Shown here one piece after another: positions 16,305 through 24,168 of a stretch of 64,000 nucleotides of DNA. The notes under the pieces are model-generated. The model ran no database searches, was not told the DNA's origin, and saw only the letters and a list, made by a program, of their open reading frames with translations. The DNA is taken from the NCBI GenBank assembly GCA_965194655.1, contig OZ239148.1, positions 1,178,001 through 1,242,000 on the forward strand, written 5' to 3'. Source of the stretch: Hahnella lacustris. Lineage in GTDB: Bacteria; Pseudomonadota; Gammaproteobacteria; Burkholderiales; Burkholderiaceae_A. Positions within the stretch are counted from its first letter, which is position 1. Every line of letters begins with the position of its first letter. The translations under genes were made by a program, and so were the position numbers.

Positions 16305-17053
16305 GAGGGGTCTGTGCAGTCCTCGTGTGGCTCACCCTCACCTCGCTGGCCCCGTTAAGCCCCCTTCAGGCGCAGCCCCCTCGGTCCAGCTTCATGGACA
16401 TGAGCCCACAGAACCAGGCCCTGCAGTTGAACGCAGAACAGTCCCCGGCGCTGCTCGAGCGCCTGGAGGGCGAGCGAACCTGGGCGACTCAGTGCCAATC
16501 CTGCCATGGAGCCGTCTCGTCCATGGGGAACAAGGTGAGCCAATTTCCTCGACTGCACCAAGGCCAGATCCAGCGACTCTCAGATCAGGTGAATCACTGC
16601 AGAGTCACACGGCTTGGGCAGCCCGCACAGAGCGTGCATGATCCCGCGCTCTTAAGCCTGACGCTCGTCCTGCAACAGGCCGCTCACGGGCTGCCTTGGT
16701 CACCCGTCTCCCCCAGTGACGGGAAGACTGCGACCGCCTTGCTGGCGCGGGGCAAGCAGCTCTTTGAGGCCCGTATGGGTCAACTCAATCTCTCGTGTGC
16801 CCAGTGCCACGATGCACTGGCTGGCCAGCGCCTGGGGGGCGCCATCATTCCTCAGGGGCACCCCAACGGCTACCCGCTGTATCGGCTGGAATGGCAGGCG
16901 GTGGGGAGCCTGGAGCGCCGAATCCGGAACTGCAACGTGGGCGTACGTGCGGACCCGTTTACACCGGACAGTGACGATATGAAGGCCCTGGTGGGATATT
17001 TGGCCCATCGCGCCCGGGGGCTGCCACTCGAAGGCATGGCGGTTCGTCCATAA
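16301..17053 (+). CDS. soxA: SoxA-like dihaem cytochrome c
   Basis: A 250-residue exported cytochrome with a signal peptide (about 1-24, 'PLQAQ' cleavage region) and two haem motifs: 'CQSCH' (Cys65, Cys68, His69) and 'CAQCH' (Cys166, Cys169, His170). The two Cys axial ligands expected in dihaem SoxA are present in 'VNHCR' (Cys100) and 'RNCNVGVRADPF' (Cys211), so the catalytic persulfide-forming haem site looks intact. In known systems SoxXA conjugates thiosulfate to SoxY. Here soxB and soxCD are not in the window, and the gene is followed 7 bases later by a DsrE gene. Confidence 0.85.
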   Translation: MRGVCAVLVWLTLTSLAPLSPLQAQPPRSSFMDMSPQNQALQLNAEQSPALLERLEGERTWATQCQSCHGAVSSMGNKVSQFPRLHQGQIQRLSDQVNHCRVTRLGQPAQSVHDPALLSLTLVLQQAAHGLPWSPVSPSDGKTATALLARGKQLFEARMGQLNLSCAQCHDALAGQRLGGAIIPQGHPNGYPLYRLEWQAVGSLERRIRNCNVGVRADPFTPDSDDMKALVGYLAHRARGLPLEGMAVRP

Positions 17054-17060
17054 TAGGGGC

Positions 17061-17567
17061 ATGGTTCGCCCTACTTTTCGCCCTACGCTTCGTTCTGCTC
17101 TCCTTGCGCTGAGCCTGGTGCTGACAGCGCCTCAGGCCCTCGCCCTCAAGCCCATGCCAGAGGTTTCAAAAGGGACCAAGGCCGAACGTTTTCCTGGAGA
17201 TCCGGCCACGCACAAGGTGGTCTACATGTTCAACCAGGCCGACCTCGGCTATCAGACCTCGGTCATGAATTCGATCCAGGCCATGATCAAGACGTATGGG
17301 GATGACGTGGCCATTGCTGTGGTGGCGATTGGCCCCGGTATTCATGCCTTGGCCAAGACACCCAAGCGCGAGACTCACCAAGAGATCACCCAGAGAATCG
17401 AAAACTTCGCCAAAAGCTATGGCGTTCGATTCATTGCCTGCGGCAACACCATGAACACCGTTGGATATGCAGAGGCAGACATGAGGCCTTTCGCAGAGTA
17501 TTCATTGGTCGGCGCGGCTGCCCTGATGCGACTGCAAGAAGAAGGCTTCAAGCCGATTTTCTGGTAA
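17061..17567 (+). CDS. Periplasmic DsrE-family protein
   Basis: A 168-residue protein with a cleavable signal (about 1-29) and a DsrE/DsrF-like fold. A possible functional Cys sits in 'FIACGNTMN' near residue 132, in the position where DsrE-type proteins bind persulfide. DsrE relatives carry or transfer sulfane sulfur; exported forms are often found beside sox genes. It closes the operon that begins with the Mo-hydroxylase. Its last 20 bases overlap the convergent rlmI gene. Confidence 0.78.
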   Translation: MVRPTFRPTLRSALLALSLVLTAPQALALKPMPEVSKGTKAERFPGDPATHKVVYMFNQADLGYQTSVMNSIQAMIKTYGDDVAIAVVAIGPGIHALAKTPKRETHQEITQRIENFAKSYGVRFIACGNTMNTVGYAEADMRPFAEYSLVGAAALMRLQEEGFKPIFW

Positions 17568-18738
17568 GCACCGCGAGCCCCTTGAGGTACTCGCCCTCTG
17601 GAAAGCAGAGCGTCTGGGGATGATCTGGGGCGGCTGCCATGCGGGCCATCACAAAACCATCCACACCCGCATCGTGCCCCGCTCCAGCCACAATCTTGTG
17701 AAAGAGCTCTGGCCCCACGCCACCCGAGCAAGAAAACGTGAGGAGAAGCCCACCCGGTGAGAGCAGCTTGAGGGCCAAGCGGTTGATGTCTTTGTAGGCC
17801 CGAGACGCCCGATCTGCATGCGCAGCACTGGGCGCAAACTTTGGGGGGTCCAACACAATCGCATCAAACTGCTCTCCCCTCTTGAGTGCCTCCCGCAGGG
17901 TTTGATTGACATCTGCATCCCGCGCCTCATGCCGCTCGGGTGCGTACCCGTTGAGCTGCACATGAACCTGTGCCCGCATCAAGGCCGGTGCGGACGAGTC
18001 CACGCTGATCACCTGCTGAGCCCCACCCTGCAGCGCCGCCACGCTAAATCCACCCGTATAGCAATAGCAGTTCAGCACACGCCCAAGCCCCATGCGCTTG
18101 ACCCACTGAGCGAAGGCCCATCGATTGTCACGCTGATCGAGATAGAAGCCCGTCTTGTGCCCCTCAGCCACATCCAGGGTGAGCTGCCAGTCATGCTCTT
18201 GAATCTGAACCTCGGTGCTGCCCTCTCCCTTGAGCCAGCCTTTTACCAATGGAAGCCCTTCCAACTGCCGAACGCCAGAATCCGATCGCTCAAACATGCG
18301 GGGGATGCCGGTGAGTTCTAGCAGGGATTGCACGATCTCGGGCTTCCAACGCTCCGTGCCCGCAGAGAGGAACTGGACGCTCAACAGGTCAGCGTATCGA
18401 TCGACGATCAGGCCGGGCAGACCGTCTGCTTCACCGTGAACCAGGCGCACACCATTGCTTTCGATGGGCAGCCGAGCGCGCATAGCAATGGCCTCGGAGA
18501 GCTTGCGATTGAAGAAGGCTGCATCGATGCGCTCGTCTTCTACAAAGCTCCAGGCGCGCAAGCGGATTTGAGAGCTAGGACTGAAGGCGGCCCAGCAGAG
18601 AAATTGCCCTGTGGCGGACTCCACACGGACGGTTTCTCCGGGATCAGCCTTGCCTTTGTCGACGCTGCCTTGAAAGATCCAGGGATGATGACGAAACAGG
18701 GAGCGGTCTTTTCCCTCACGCAGGCGCACGGTTTTCAT
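17548..18738 (-). CDS. rlmI: 23S rRNA (cytosine) methyltransferase RlmI-like
   Basis: A 396-residue SAM-dependent methyltransferase. It has an N-terminal PUA domain (about 1-75), then a Rossmann domain with 'NCYCYTGGFSVAAL' (SAM loop, about 223-236), 'LDPPKFAPS' (motif IV, about 297-305) and 'FSCSGGV' (motif VI with the likely catalytic Cys). RlmI methylates C1962 of 23S rRNA to m5C in E. coli. The gene is monocistronic, convergent with the DsrE gene and divergent from the LysR gene. It appears to mark the boundary between ordinary chromosome and the organic-acid block to its right. Confidence 0.9.
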   Translation of the reverse strand: MKTVRLREGKDRSLFRHHPWIFQGSVDKGKADPGETVRVESATGQFLCWAAFSPSSQIRLRAWSFVEDERIDAAFFNRKLSEAIAMRARLPIESNGVRLVHGEADGLPGLIVDRYADLLSVQFLSAGTERWKPEIVQSLLELTGIPRMFERSDSGVRQLEGLPLVKGWLKGEGSTEVQIQEHDWQLTLDVAEGHKTGFYLDQRDNRWAFAQWVKRMGLGRVLNCYCYTGGFSVAALQGGAQQVISVDSSAPALMRAQVHVQLNGYAPERHEARDADVNQTLREALKRGEQFDAIVLDPPKFAPSAAHADRASRAYKDINRLALKLLSPGGLLLTFSCSGGVGPELFHKIVAGAGHDAGVDGFVMARMAAAPDHPQTLCFPEGEYLKGLAVLTRKSA

Positions 18739-18874
18739 GGCGACAGTGTAGCGAGGTCATGCATGCGAGGTGCTGCGAGGTTTGATGGGGGTTTCTCATG
18801 ATTGAGTAGGATGATGTGAACTGGGACAGTGCTTCGGCGGAAGATCGTCGCAAAAAACTTTTTTGGAGATCGAT

Positions 18875-19771
18875 TTGAGGTTGAGACAAATCGAGGTCTT
18901 ACACGCCATATTGCAGACGGGCTCGGTGACCGGGGCAGCAAAGCTGCTGAACGTCTCTCAACCCTCAGTGAGCACGGTCTTACAACACACCGAGTCACAG
19001 CTTGGAGTTCGGCTGTTCGAGAGAGCAGGCGGTCGCCTGAGAGCGTCTCCAGAGGCTGAGGCCCTCTTCCCAGAGATCTCCGATATTTTCCGACGAGTAA
19101 ACCGTGTCAGCCAGAACGCGAGATCCCTAGCAAAGGGCCGCCTGGGACGCATCAATATTGCAGGCACCCTGGCGCTCACAAATGGATACATCGTGGATGC
19201 GGTCTCAATCTTTGCCAAGAGTCACCCGGAAGTTGATGTCACCATCCATTCGCTACAAACACCAGACATCATCGATCGCGTCGTGTCGAGGGAATTGAAT
19301 CTCGGAGTGTGTTACGGAAAGATCAATAACAGCGGCCTTCAAACAGAAGAGCTGACGAGATCCGAGATGATCTGCGTGATGCCTGAGACACACCCGCTTG
19401 CCCAAAAGACTGGGGTGGAGATGCGAGATCTTGAGGGGGAGACCCTCATCACCTATGACGATGGAGATGTGCTCCGAGCCAAAGTAGAGACACTCTTCGA
19501 AGAATCCAAGGTTCAACCGGTCCTCTCGTTGAAAGTCAGCCAGACCATCACTGCCATTCGGTTAGTCCACAAGGGCGTTGGCCTGGCACTTCTGGAGCCC
19601 TTCTATTTTGCAGCGACACAACCTCTGGGATTGGTGGCCCGACCCATCAAGCCCGCGCAGCCCCTCTCAGCGGAGTTAATCAGGCCTACCGATGTTGTGG
19701 AGTCAGCGGCATTGTCCGCATTCTTGACGATCCTCCGCTCCATCGCCAGGGGCGATGCCTCTGTGACTTAG
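18875..19771 (+). CDS. LysR-type transcriptional regulator
   Basis: A 298-residue LysR regulator. The N-terminal winged helix 'GSVTGAAKLLNVSQPSVSTVL' is split across about 14-34, and the substrate-binding domain follows from about 90. The start is a TTG at 18875, chosen because GGAG lies six bases upstream and it gives the family N-terminus 'LRLRQIEV'. The nearest other start (TTG 18863) has no ribosome site. It is transcribed in the same direction as the aconitase/TctC/TctA-B genes that follow after 171 bases, and probably activates them in response to the transported acid. Confidence 0.85.
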   Translation: MRLRQIEVLHAILQTGSVTGAAKLLNVSQPSVSTVLQHTESQLGVRLFERAGGRLRASPEAEALFPEISDIFRRVNRVSQNARSLAKGRLGRINIAGTLALTNGYIVDAVSIFAKSHPEVDVTIHSLQTPDIIDRVVSRELNLGVCYGKINNSGLQTEELTRSEMICVMPETHPLAQKTGVEMRDLEGETLITYDDGDVLRAKVETLFEESKVQPVLSLKVSQTITAIRLVHKGVGLALLEPFYFAATQPLGLVARPIKPAQPLSAELIRPTDVVESAALSAFLTILRSIARGDASVT

Positions 19772-19785
19772 GCCACTGCATCTAC

Positions 19786-19804
19786 GGGTCCCCCGCGCGG
19801 ACCC
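19786..19804 (+). terminator. GC-rich hairpin after lysR (weak terminator candidate)
   Basis: GGGTCC (19786-19791) and GGACCC (19799-19804) form a perfect 6-bp stem with a 7-base loop, 15 bases after the LysR stop. The T-run (19814-19822 region) follows about 12 bases later rather than immediately, so this may be a terminator or simply part of the leader of the aconitase gene. Confidence 0.3.
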
Positions 19805-19942
19805 AGCCATCCCCATATTTTTTCTTTAGTGGCCACCCCACCATTGCTATTAGCCACAGACTGACCTCCCTCGCTAGATTGTTGCAAGGCTGTGACTCCC
19901 GCAAGTTCTAGGGGGGCTCAGCCGCAAAGGAGGGGGGATCGG

Positions 19943-22678
19943 ATGTTAGATGAGTTGCCGTCGAGGGTGGAGGTACTCAAGAGTTTTCAGCTGCCCAATG
20001 GCAAGGTGGGGAGGTTCTACTCCCTGCCCGAGTTGGAGCGAAAGGGCGTGGGTAGGATCTCCCGGCTTCCGGTGTCCATCAGACTTCTCCTCGAGTCAGC
20101 CGTTCGAAACTTTGACGGAACGAAGGTCACCACGGAGCACATCAAGGAATTGGCAGGATGGCAGCCAAAAGAGGAACGCCAGAGAGAAGTTCCGCTTGTG
20201 CCCGCTCGTATTCTTCTTCAAGACCTTAACGGGGTTCCCCTGATCGCAGACCTGGCAGCCATGCGTGATGCCGCGTTGGACCTTGGTTGTGACCCCGCTC
20301 TCATTGAACCACTGGTCCATGTTGATCTGGTCGTCGACCACTCCGTTCAAGCGGACAGCGTTCGCTCCCCGCGCTCCCTTCAGCACAACATGCAGCTTGA
20401 GTTTCAGCGAAATCACGAGCGATATCGCTTCCTAAAATGGGGAGCACAGGCGTTCTCCGGCGTCAATGTGATCCCTCCCGGAGTGGGTATATGCCATCAG
20501 GTGAATCTCGAGCGTTTGTCACAAGGCGTGTGCGAGAAAGATGGCGTGTATTTCCCCGATACCGTGGTCTGCCCTGATTCACACACGACGATGGTCAACG
20601 GAATCGGAATACTCGGCTGGGGAGTCGGCGGGATTGAGGCTGAGGCGGGAATGCTTGGACAACCCGTCTACTTCAGAACACCCGACGTGACTGGAGTCGA
20701 ATTGGTGGGGCGTGTCTCAGCCGGAGTCTCTGCAACAGATATCGTGCTGAGCATCACGGAACGACTCAGAAACGAGGGTGTCGTCGGAGACTTCGTCGAG
20801 TTTTTCGGGACTGGGGTAGAAGCGCTGTCCGTTCCAACACGAGCCACCATCGCAAATATGGCCCCGGAGTATGGGGCCTTCATCGGCTTCTTCCCCACCG
20901 ACGAGGCCGTTCTCGAATACTTTCGACAAACCGATCGCCCCACGGAGTTGCTCAAAGCCTACCTCACGGAACAGGGCCTCTTCGGGATCCCTCTGGCAAG
21001 TGAGATCGACTATTCACGTGTCATCACCATTGACCTCTCTGAGGTGGTGCCCTGTATTGCCGGACCTCGCCGCCCTCAGGATCGAATCCCACTGACCCGA
21101 GCAAAACAGGTCATTCGAGATCTACTCAGGACTCCCGCATCTGAGGGAGGGTATGGCGTCAATCCTGACAGAGGCCGAGTCGACGTCACATCCACCATCG
21201 ATGGCAGTACGTTCTCAATTGGTCATGGAGATGTACTGATTGCAGCGATTACATCGTGCACCAACACATCTAATCCATCGGTCATGATGGCTGCCGGCCT
21301 TCTCGCCAGAAAAGCGGTAAACCTAGGACTGACCGTTTCCCAGCAGGTCAAGACTTCACTTGCACCAGGATCTCGCGCTGTGACTGATTACCTCGGTCGT
21401 GCCGACTTACTGGCGCCACTTTCAGCACTTGGCTTTGATGTGGTGGCGTACGGGTGCACCACGTGTATCGGCTTCTCTGGCCCGCTTGACCCCCACATTG
21501 AGCGGGCGCTCGACGAGCAGCAGCTGGTTGGCTGTGCTGTTCTCTCCGGAAATCGAAACTTTGAGGCACGCATTCACGGAGGTATCAAGGCCAACTTTCT
21601 CGCTTCCCCAGCGCTGGTCGTCGCTTATGCGCTTGCCGGAACGATCGACATTGACCTCACGACGGAGCCGCTTGGTGCCGATCAGAAGGGCGCCCCGGTC
21701 TACTTACACGATCTCTGGCCAAGTGATAGCGAGGTTGAGGCCATGGTCCGCGCCCACGTGAGCTTGGATTCCTTCCGTGCGACATCCGATTTGAATCTTG
21801 GGGGTGAAGACTGGGACGCCCTCCCCTCCGGATCCGGACAGATTTACAACTGGCCAGAATCGACTTACCTTCTGCGCCCTCCCTTCTACGAGAATTTCGA
21901 TCTTGAGCCGGAGCCCAAAAAGCGCATCACTCGGGCACGCGCTCTTGCAATTTTCGGGAACTCCCTCACAACCGACCATATCAGTCCGGCCGGTGAAATT
22001 CGCGTAGAGACCCCTGCCGGAGCGTATCTGCAAGAGCAGATGGTTCAGCCGAAGGACTTTAATTCCTATGGGTCTCGTCGAGGTAATCATGAGGTGATGA
22101 TGCGCGGCACCTTTGCGAATCGCCGCATCAAGAACTTGATGTTGCCGAGCCGCGAGGACGGCGCGCCTGACGAAGGTGGACGTACCCAGTATTTCTCAAG
22201 CACAGGTCAGGCCGAGATCGTGTCTATCTACGATGCGGCGATGAACTACTTGCTCGACGGCACCCCCATGTTGGTGTTTGGTGGCAAGGAGTATGGAACC
22301 GGATCTGCGCGAGATTGGGCGGCAAAAGGCACCCGGCTTTTAGGTGTGGATGCCGTGATCGTTGAGAGCTTTGAGCGCATTCATCGATCCAACCTGGTTC
22401 TTCTCGGCGTGTTGCCACTGGAGTTTGCCCCCGGGTTTACGCGAGCCAGTGTTGGGATCGATGGATCGGAGACCTTCAGCGTGTTAGGACTGGATGAACC
22501 CTTAACCCCTAGACAGAGAGCTCGGCTGATCGTCACTCGCCGTGAGGGCAGCCAGGTCGAGGTTCCGCTTTTGGTCCGTCTCGACACCCCCATTGAGGTC
22601 GAGTACTACCGGCACGGAGGCATCGTGCCCCTGGTGTTGAGGGAGTTCTTCAACAAGCCCATGGAGAGTCAGTCATGA
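19943..22678 (+). CDS. Aconitase-superfamily hydratase, divergent AcnA-type
   Basis: A 911-residue iron-sulfur hydratase that follows the AcnA/IRP layout. Cluster cysteines are visible in 'SCTNTSNP' and 'YGCTTCIG' (about 438-530), and the swivelling domain is at the C-terminus. Several residues near the active site differ from canonical AcnA: 'CIGFSG' instead of CIGNSG, 'NFEARIHGG' instead of NFEGRIHP, and 'GTGSARDWAAKG' instead of GSGSSRDWAAKG, where the second Ser contacts substrate in mitochondrial aconitase. A tricarboxylate other than citrate is therefore possible. The start is the ATG at 19943 with AAAGGAGG upstream. A prpF remnant overlaps its end by 4 bases, which recalls acnD-prpF pairs. 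Confidence 0.82.
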   Translation: MLDELPSRVEVLKSFQLPNGKVGRFYSLPELERKGVGRISRLPVSIRLLLESAVRNFDGTKVTTEHIKELAGWQPKEERQREVPLVPARILLQDLNGVPLIADLAAMRDAALDLGCDPALIEPLVHVDLVVDHSVQADSVRSPRSLQHNMQLEFQRNHERYRFLKWGAQAFSGVNVIPPGVGICHQVNLERLSQGVCEKDGVYFPDTVVCPDSHTTMVNGIGILGWGVGGIEAEAGMLGQPVYFRTPDVTGVELVGRVSAGVSATDIVLSITERLRNEGVVGDFVEFFGTGVEALSVPTRATIANMAPEYGAFIGFFPTDEAVLEYFRQTDRPTELLKAYLTEQGLFGIPLASEIDYSRVITIDLSEVVPCIAGPRRPQDRIPLTRAKQVIRDLLRTPASEGGYGVNPDRGRVDVTSTIDGSTFSIGHGDVLIAAITSCTNTSNPSVMMAAGLLARKAVNLGLTVSQQVKTSLAPGSRAVTDYLGRADLLAPLSALGFDVVAYGCTTCIGFSGPLDPHIERALDEQQLVGCAVLSGNRNFEARIHGGIKANFLASPALVVAYALAGTIDIDLTTEPLGADQKGAPVYLHDLWPSDSEVEAMVRAHVSLDSFRATSDLNLGGEDWDALPSGSGQIYNWPESTYLLRPPFYENFDLEPEPKKRITRARALAIFGNSLTTDHISPAGEIRVETPAGAYLQEQMVQPKDFNSYGSRRGNHEVMMRGTFANRRIKNLMLPSREDGAPDEGGRTQYFSSTGQAEIVSIYDAAMNYLLDGTPMLVFGGKEYGTGSARDWAAKGTRLLGVDAVIVESFERIHRSNLVLLGVLPLEFAPGFTRASVGIDGSETFSVLGLDEPLTPRQRARLIVTRREGSQVEVPLLVRLDTPIEVEYYRHGGIVPLVLREFFNKPMESQS

Positions 22679-22935
22679 CGATGCAAACTCCCCTCCAAGC
22701 AGTCTATCTGCGAGGCGGAACCAGCAAGGGCGTTACCTGTAGGCCAGACCCCTATGGGCAGAAAATCGACGGGATGGGCGGTGGCACCTGCAGCACAAAG
22801 AGGGTTGTCATCGAGGAGCCTAATACGCCGCGAAACCCATCGCGGAGCAGTTCATTGCCGGGGCTCACATGAGCCAGGGCTTTGGAGGTGTCGACCTAGC
22901 GGAAGACAACATCATGTGTTCACACAAGGAGAGAA
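22675..22935 (+). pseudogene. Decayed prpF-like gene remnant
   Basis: From the ATG at 22675 the product reads 'LQAVYLRGGTSKGV', the N-terminal signature of PrpF-type aconitate isomerases. It then jumps to 'PDPYGQKIDGMGG', which in intact PrpF lies some 30-40 residues further on, so an internal deletion has occurred. The frame closes at 22872 after about 65 residues instead of about 400. In another frame, 22833-22935 continues with 'AEQFIAGAHMSQGFGGVDL', which I do not recognise. The remnant keeps an ATGA overlap with the aconitase gene. An intact but different PrpF-like gene lies at 26234. Confidence 0.7.
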
Positions 22936-22939
22936 GATC

Positions 22940-24046
22940 ATGAATAGAAACCCAAGCCGTCGCGCCTTCACCGCAAAGACATTGCAGATCGCCGGCGCAA
23001 CAATGGCGATGTCTGCGGGACTGCCTGCAGTCGCTCAAGGCGTTAGCTATGCTGGAAAAACCGTGGAATGGGTCGTCCCCTTCGGGACGGGGGGTGGAAC
23101 AGATGTGTGGGCGCGTTTCCTTGCACCCTTCCTAACCAAGTACCTGCCCGGAAATCCGAATGTTGTTGTGCGTAATGTCCCAGGTGGTGGCTCCATCACC
23201 GGTGCGAATCAATTCGCTGCCGATGCAAAACCTGATGGATTGAGCATTCTGGGCACCTCTGGATCCACTCAGTTTCCATACCTGCTTGGCGACCGCCGAG
23301 TGCGATATGACTACAAGAACTGGGAAGTCATCATGGCCGGCCCGACAGGTGGCGTGGCCTACATCAACCCCAGTTTTGGAGTCAGTTCAGTGCGTGACTT
23401 AGGGAAAGTCCGCGGACAGAAGCTTGTTTACGGAAACCAAGGAGCGACCTCGCTAGATCTCGTACCGTTGCTGAGCTTCAGGATGCTTGGCCTCAATGTG
23501 CAACACGTCTTCGGCATGAAGTCTCGAGGAGAGGGGCGCCTTGCGTTTGAGCGTGGAGAGGCCACCATCGACTATCAGACCAGCTCGGCTTACATCAAGA
23601 ACTCGCTCCCTCTCGTCAAAGCAGGCAAGGCTGTACCTCTTTTCAGCTGGGGTGTTCTTGATGCCAAGGGCAACCTCGTGCGTGACCCAGCGTTTCCCGA
23701 CCTTCCTCATTTTGCAGAGGCCTACGAGATGCTCAACGGTAAGCCGCCCTCCGGCAACGAGTGGGACGCTGTGCGAGCCTTCTTGATCTCCGGCTTTCCA
23801 GCAAACAAACTCTTGGTGGTGCCCAAGGGCACGCCTCGCGAGGTCGTGGAGACCTTGCGTCAGGCGTTTAGAGACATGCGGAACGACCCCGAGTACAAAG
23901 CGGGAGTAGAGAAAGTGTTGGGCGGCTATGAGCAGTCCATTGATCAAGCCGCAGAAGCCACATTCAAGCTGGGCACGACCATTGCGGACCCGGCGCGTGA
24001 ATTGGTTCGCTCTGTCTTGTCGAAAGACTTCAATGTGGCGTTCTAG
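22940..24046 (+). CDS. tctC: Tripartite tricarboxylate transporter substrate-binding protein
   Basis: A 368-residue periplasmic binding protein of the TctC/BugT family. It begins with a twin-arginine-like 'NPSRRAFTAK' and hydrophobic stretch to about residue 34, then 'VEWVVPFGTGGGTDVWAR', the family's first substrate loop, and 'NVPGGGSITG'. It captures an organic acid and delivers it to the TctA-B membrane part encoded downstream. AAGGAG precedes the chosen ATG; the long upstream extension in this frame belongs to the decayed prpF. A strong hairpin terminator follows 34 bases after the stop, which would make this gene more abundantly transcribed than tctA-B. Confidence 0.9.
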   Translation: MNRNPSRRAFTAKTLQIAGATMAMSAGLPAVAQGVSYAGKTVEWVVPFGTGGGTDVWARFLAPFLTKYLPGNPNVVVRNVPGGGSITGANQFAADAKPDGLSILGTSGSTQFPYLLGDRRVRYDYKNWEVIMAGPTGGVAYINPSFGVSSVRDLGKVRGQKLVYGNQGATSLDLVPLLSFRMLGLNVQHVFGMKSRGEGRLAFERGEATIDYQTSSAYIKNSLPLVKAGKAVPLFSWGVLDAKGNLVRDPAFPDLPHFAEAYEMLNGKPPSGNEWDAVRAFLISGFPANKLLVVPKGTPREVVETLRQAFRDMRNDPEYKAGVEKVLGGYEQSIDQAAEATFKLGTTIADPARELVRSVLSKDFNVAF

Positions 24047-24080
24047 TGCGCTTTCGTCACACCAATTAACTTGACGACCC

Positions 24081-24114
24081 ATCGGTGCGACCTCCCTCGC
24101 ACCGATATTTTTTC
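24081..24114 (+). terminator. Rho-independent terminator/attenuator between tctC and tctA-B
   Basis: ATCGGTGCGA (24081-24090), loop CCTCCC, TCGCACCGAT (24097-24106): a perfect 10-bp stem followed by ATTTTTTC. It lies inside the transport operon, with tctA-B starting 54 bases later. It probably lets most transcripts stop after tctC, giving excess binding protein over membrane subunits. Confidence 0.8.
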
Positions 24115-24168
24115 GGCCCTATTGTTTTGTGACTTGTGCAGTCCCCCAAATAAGCTGAGGAGACCTCC

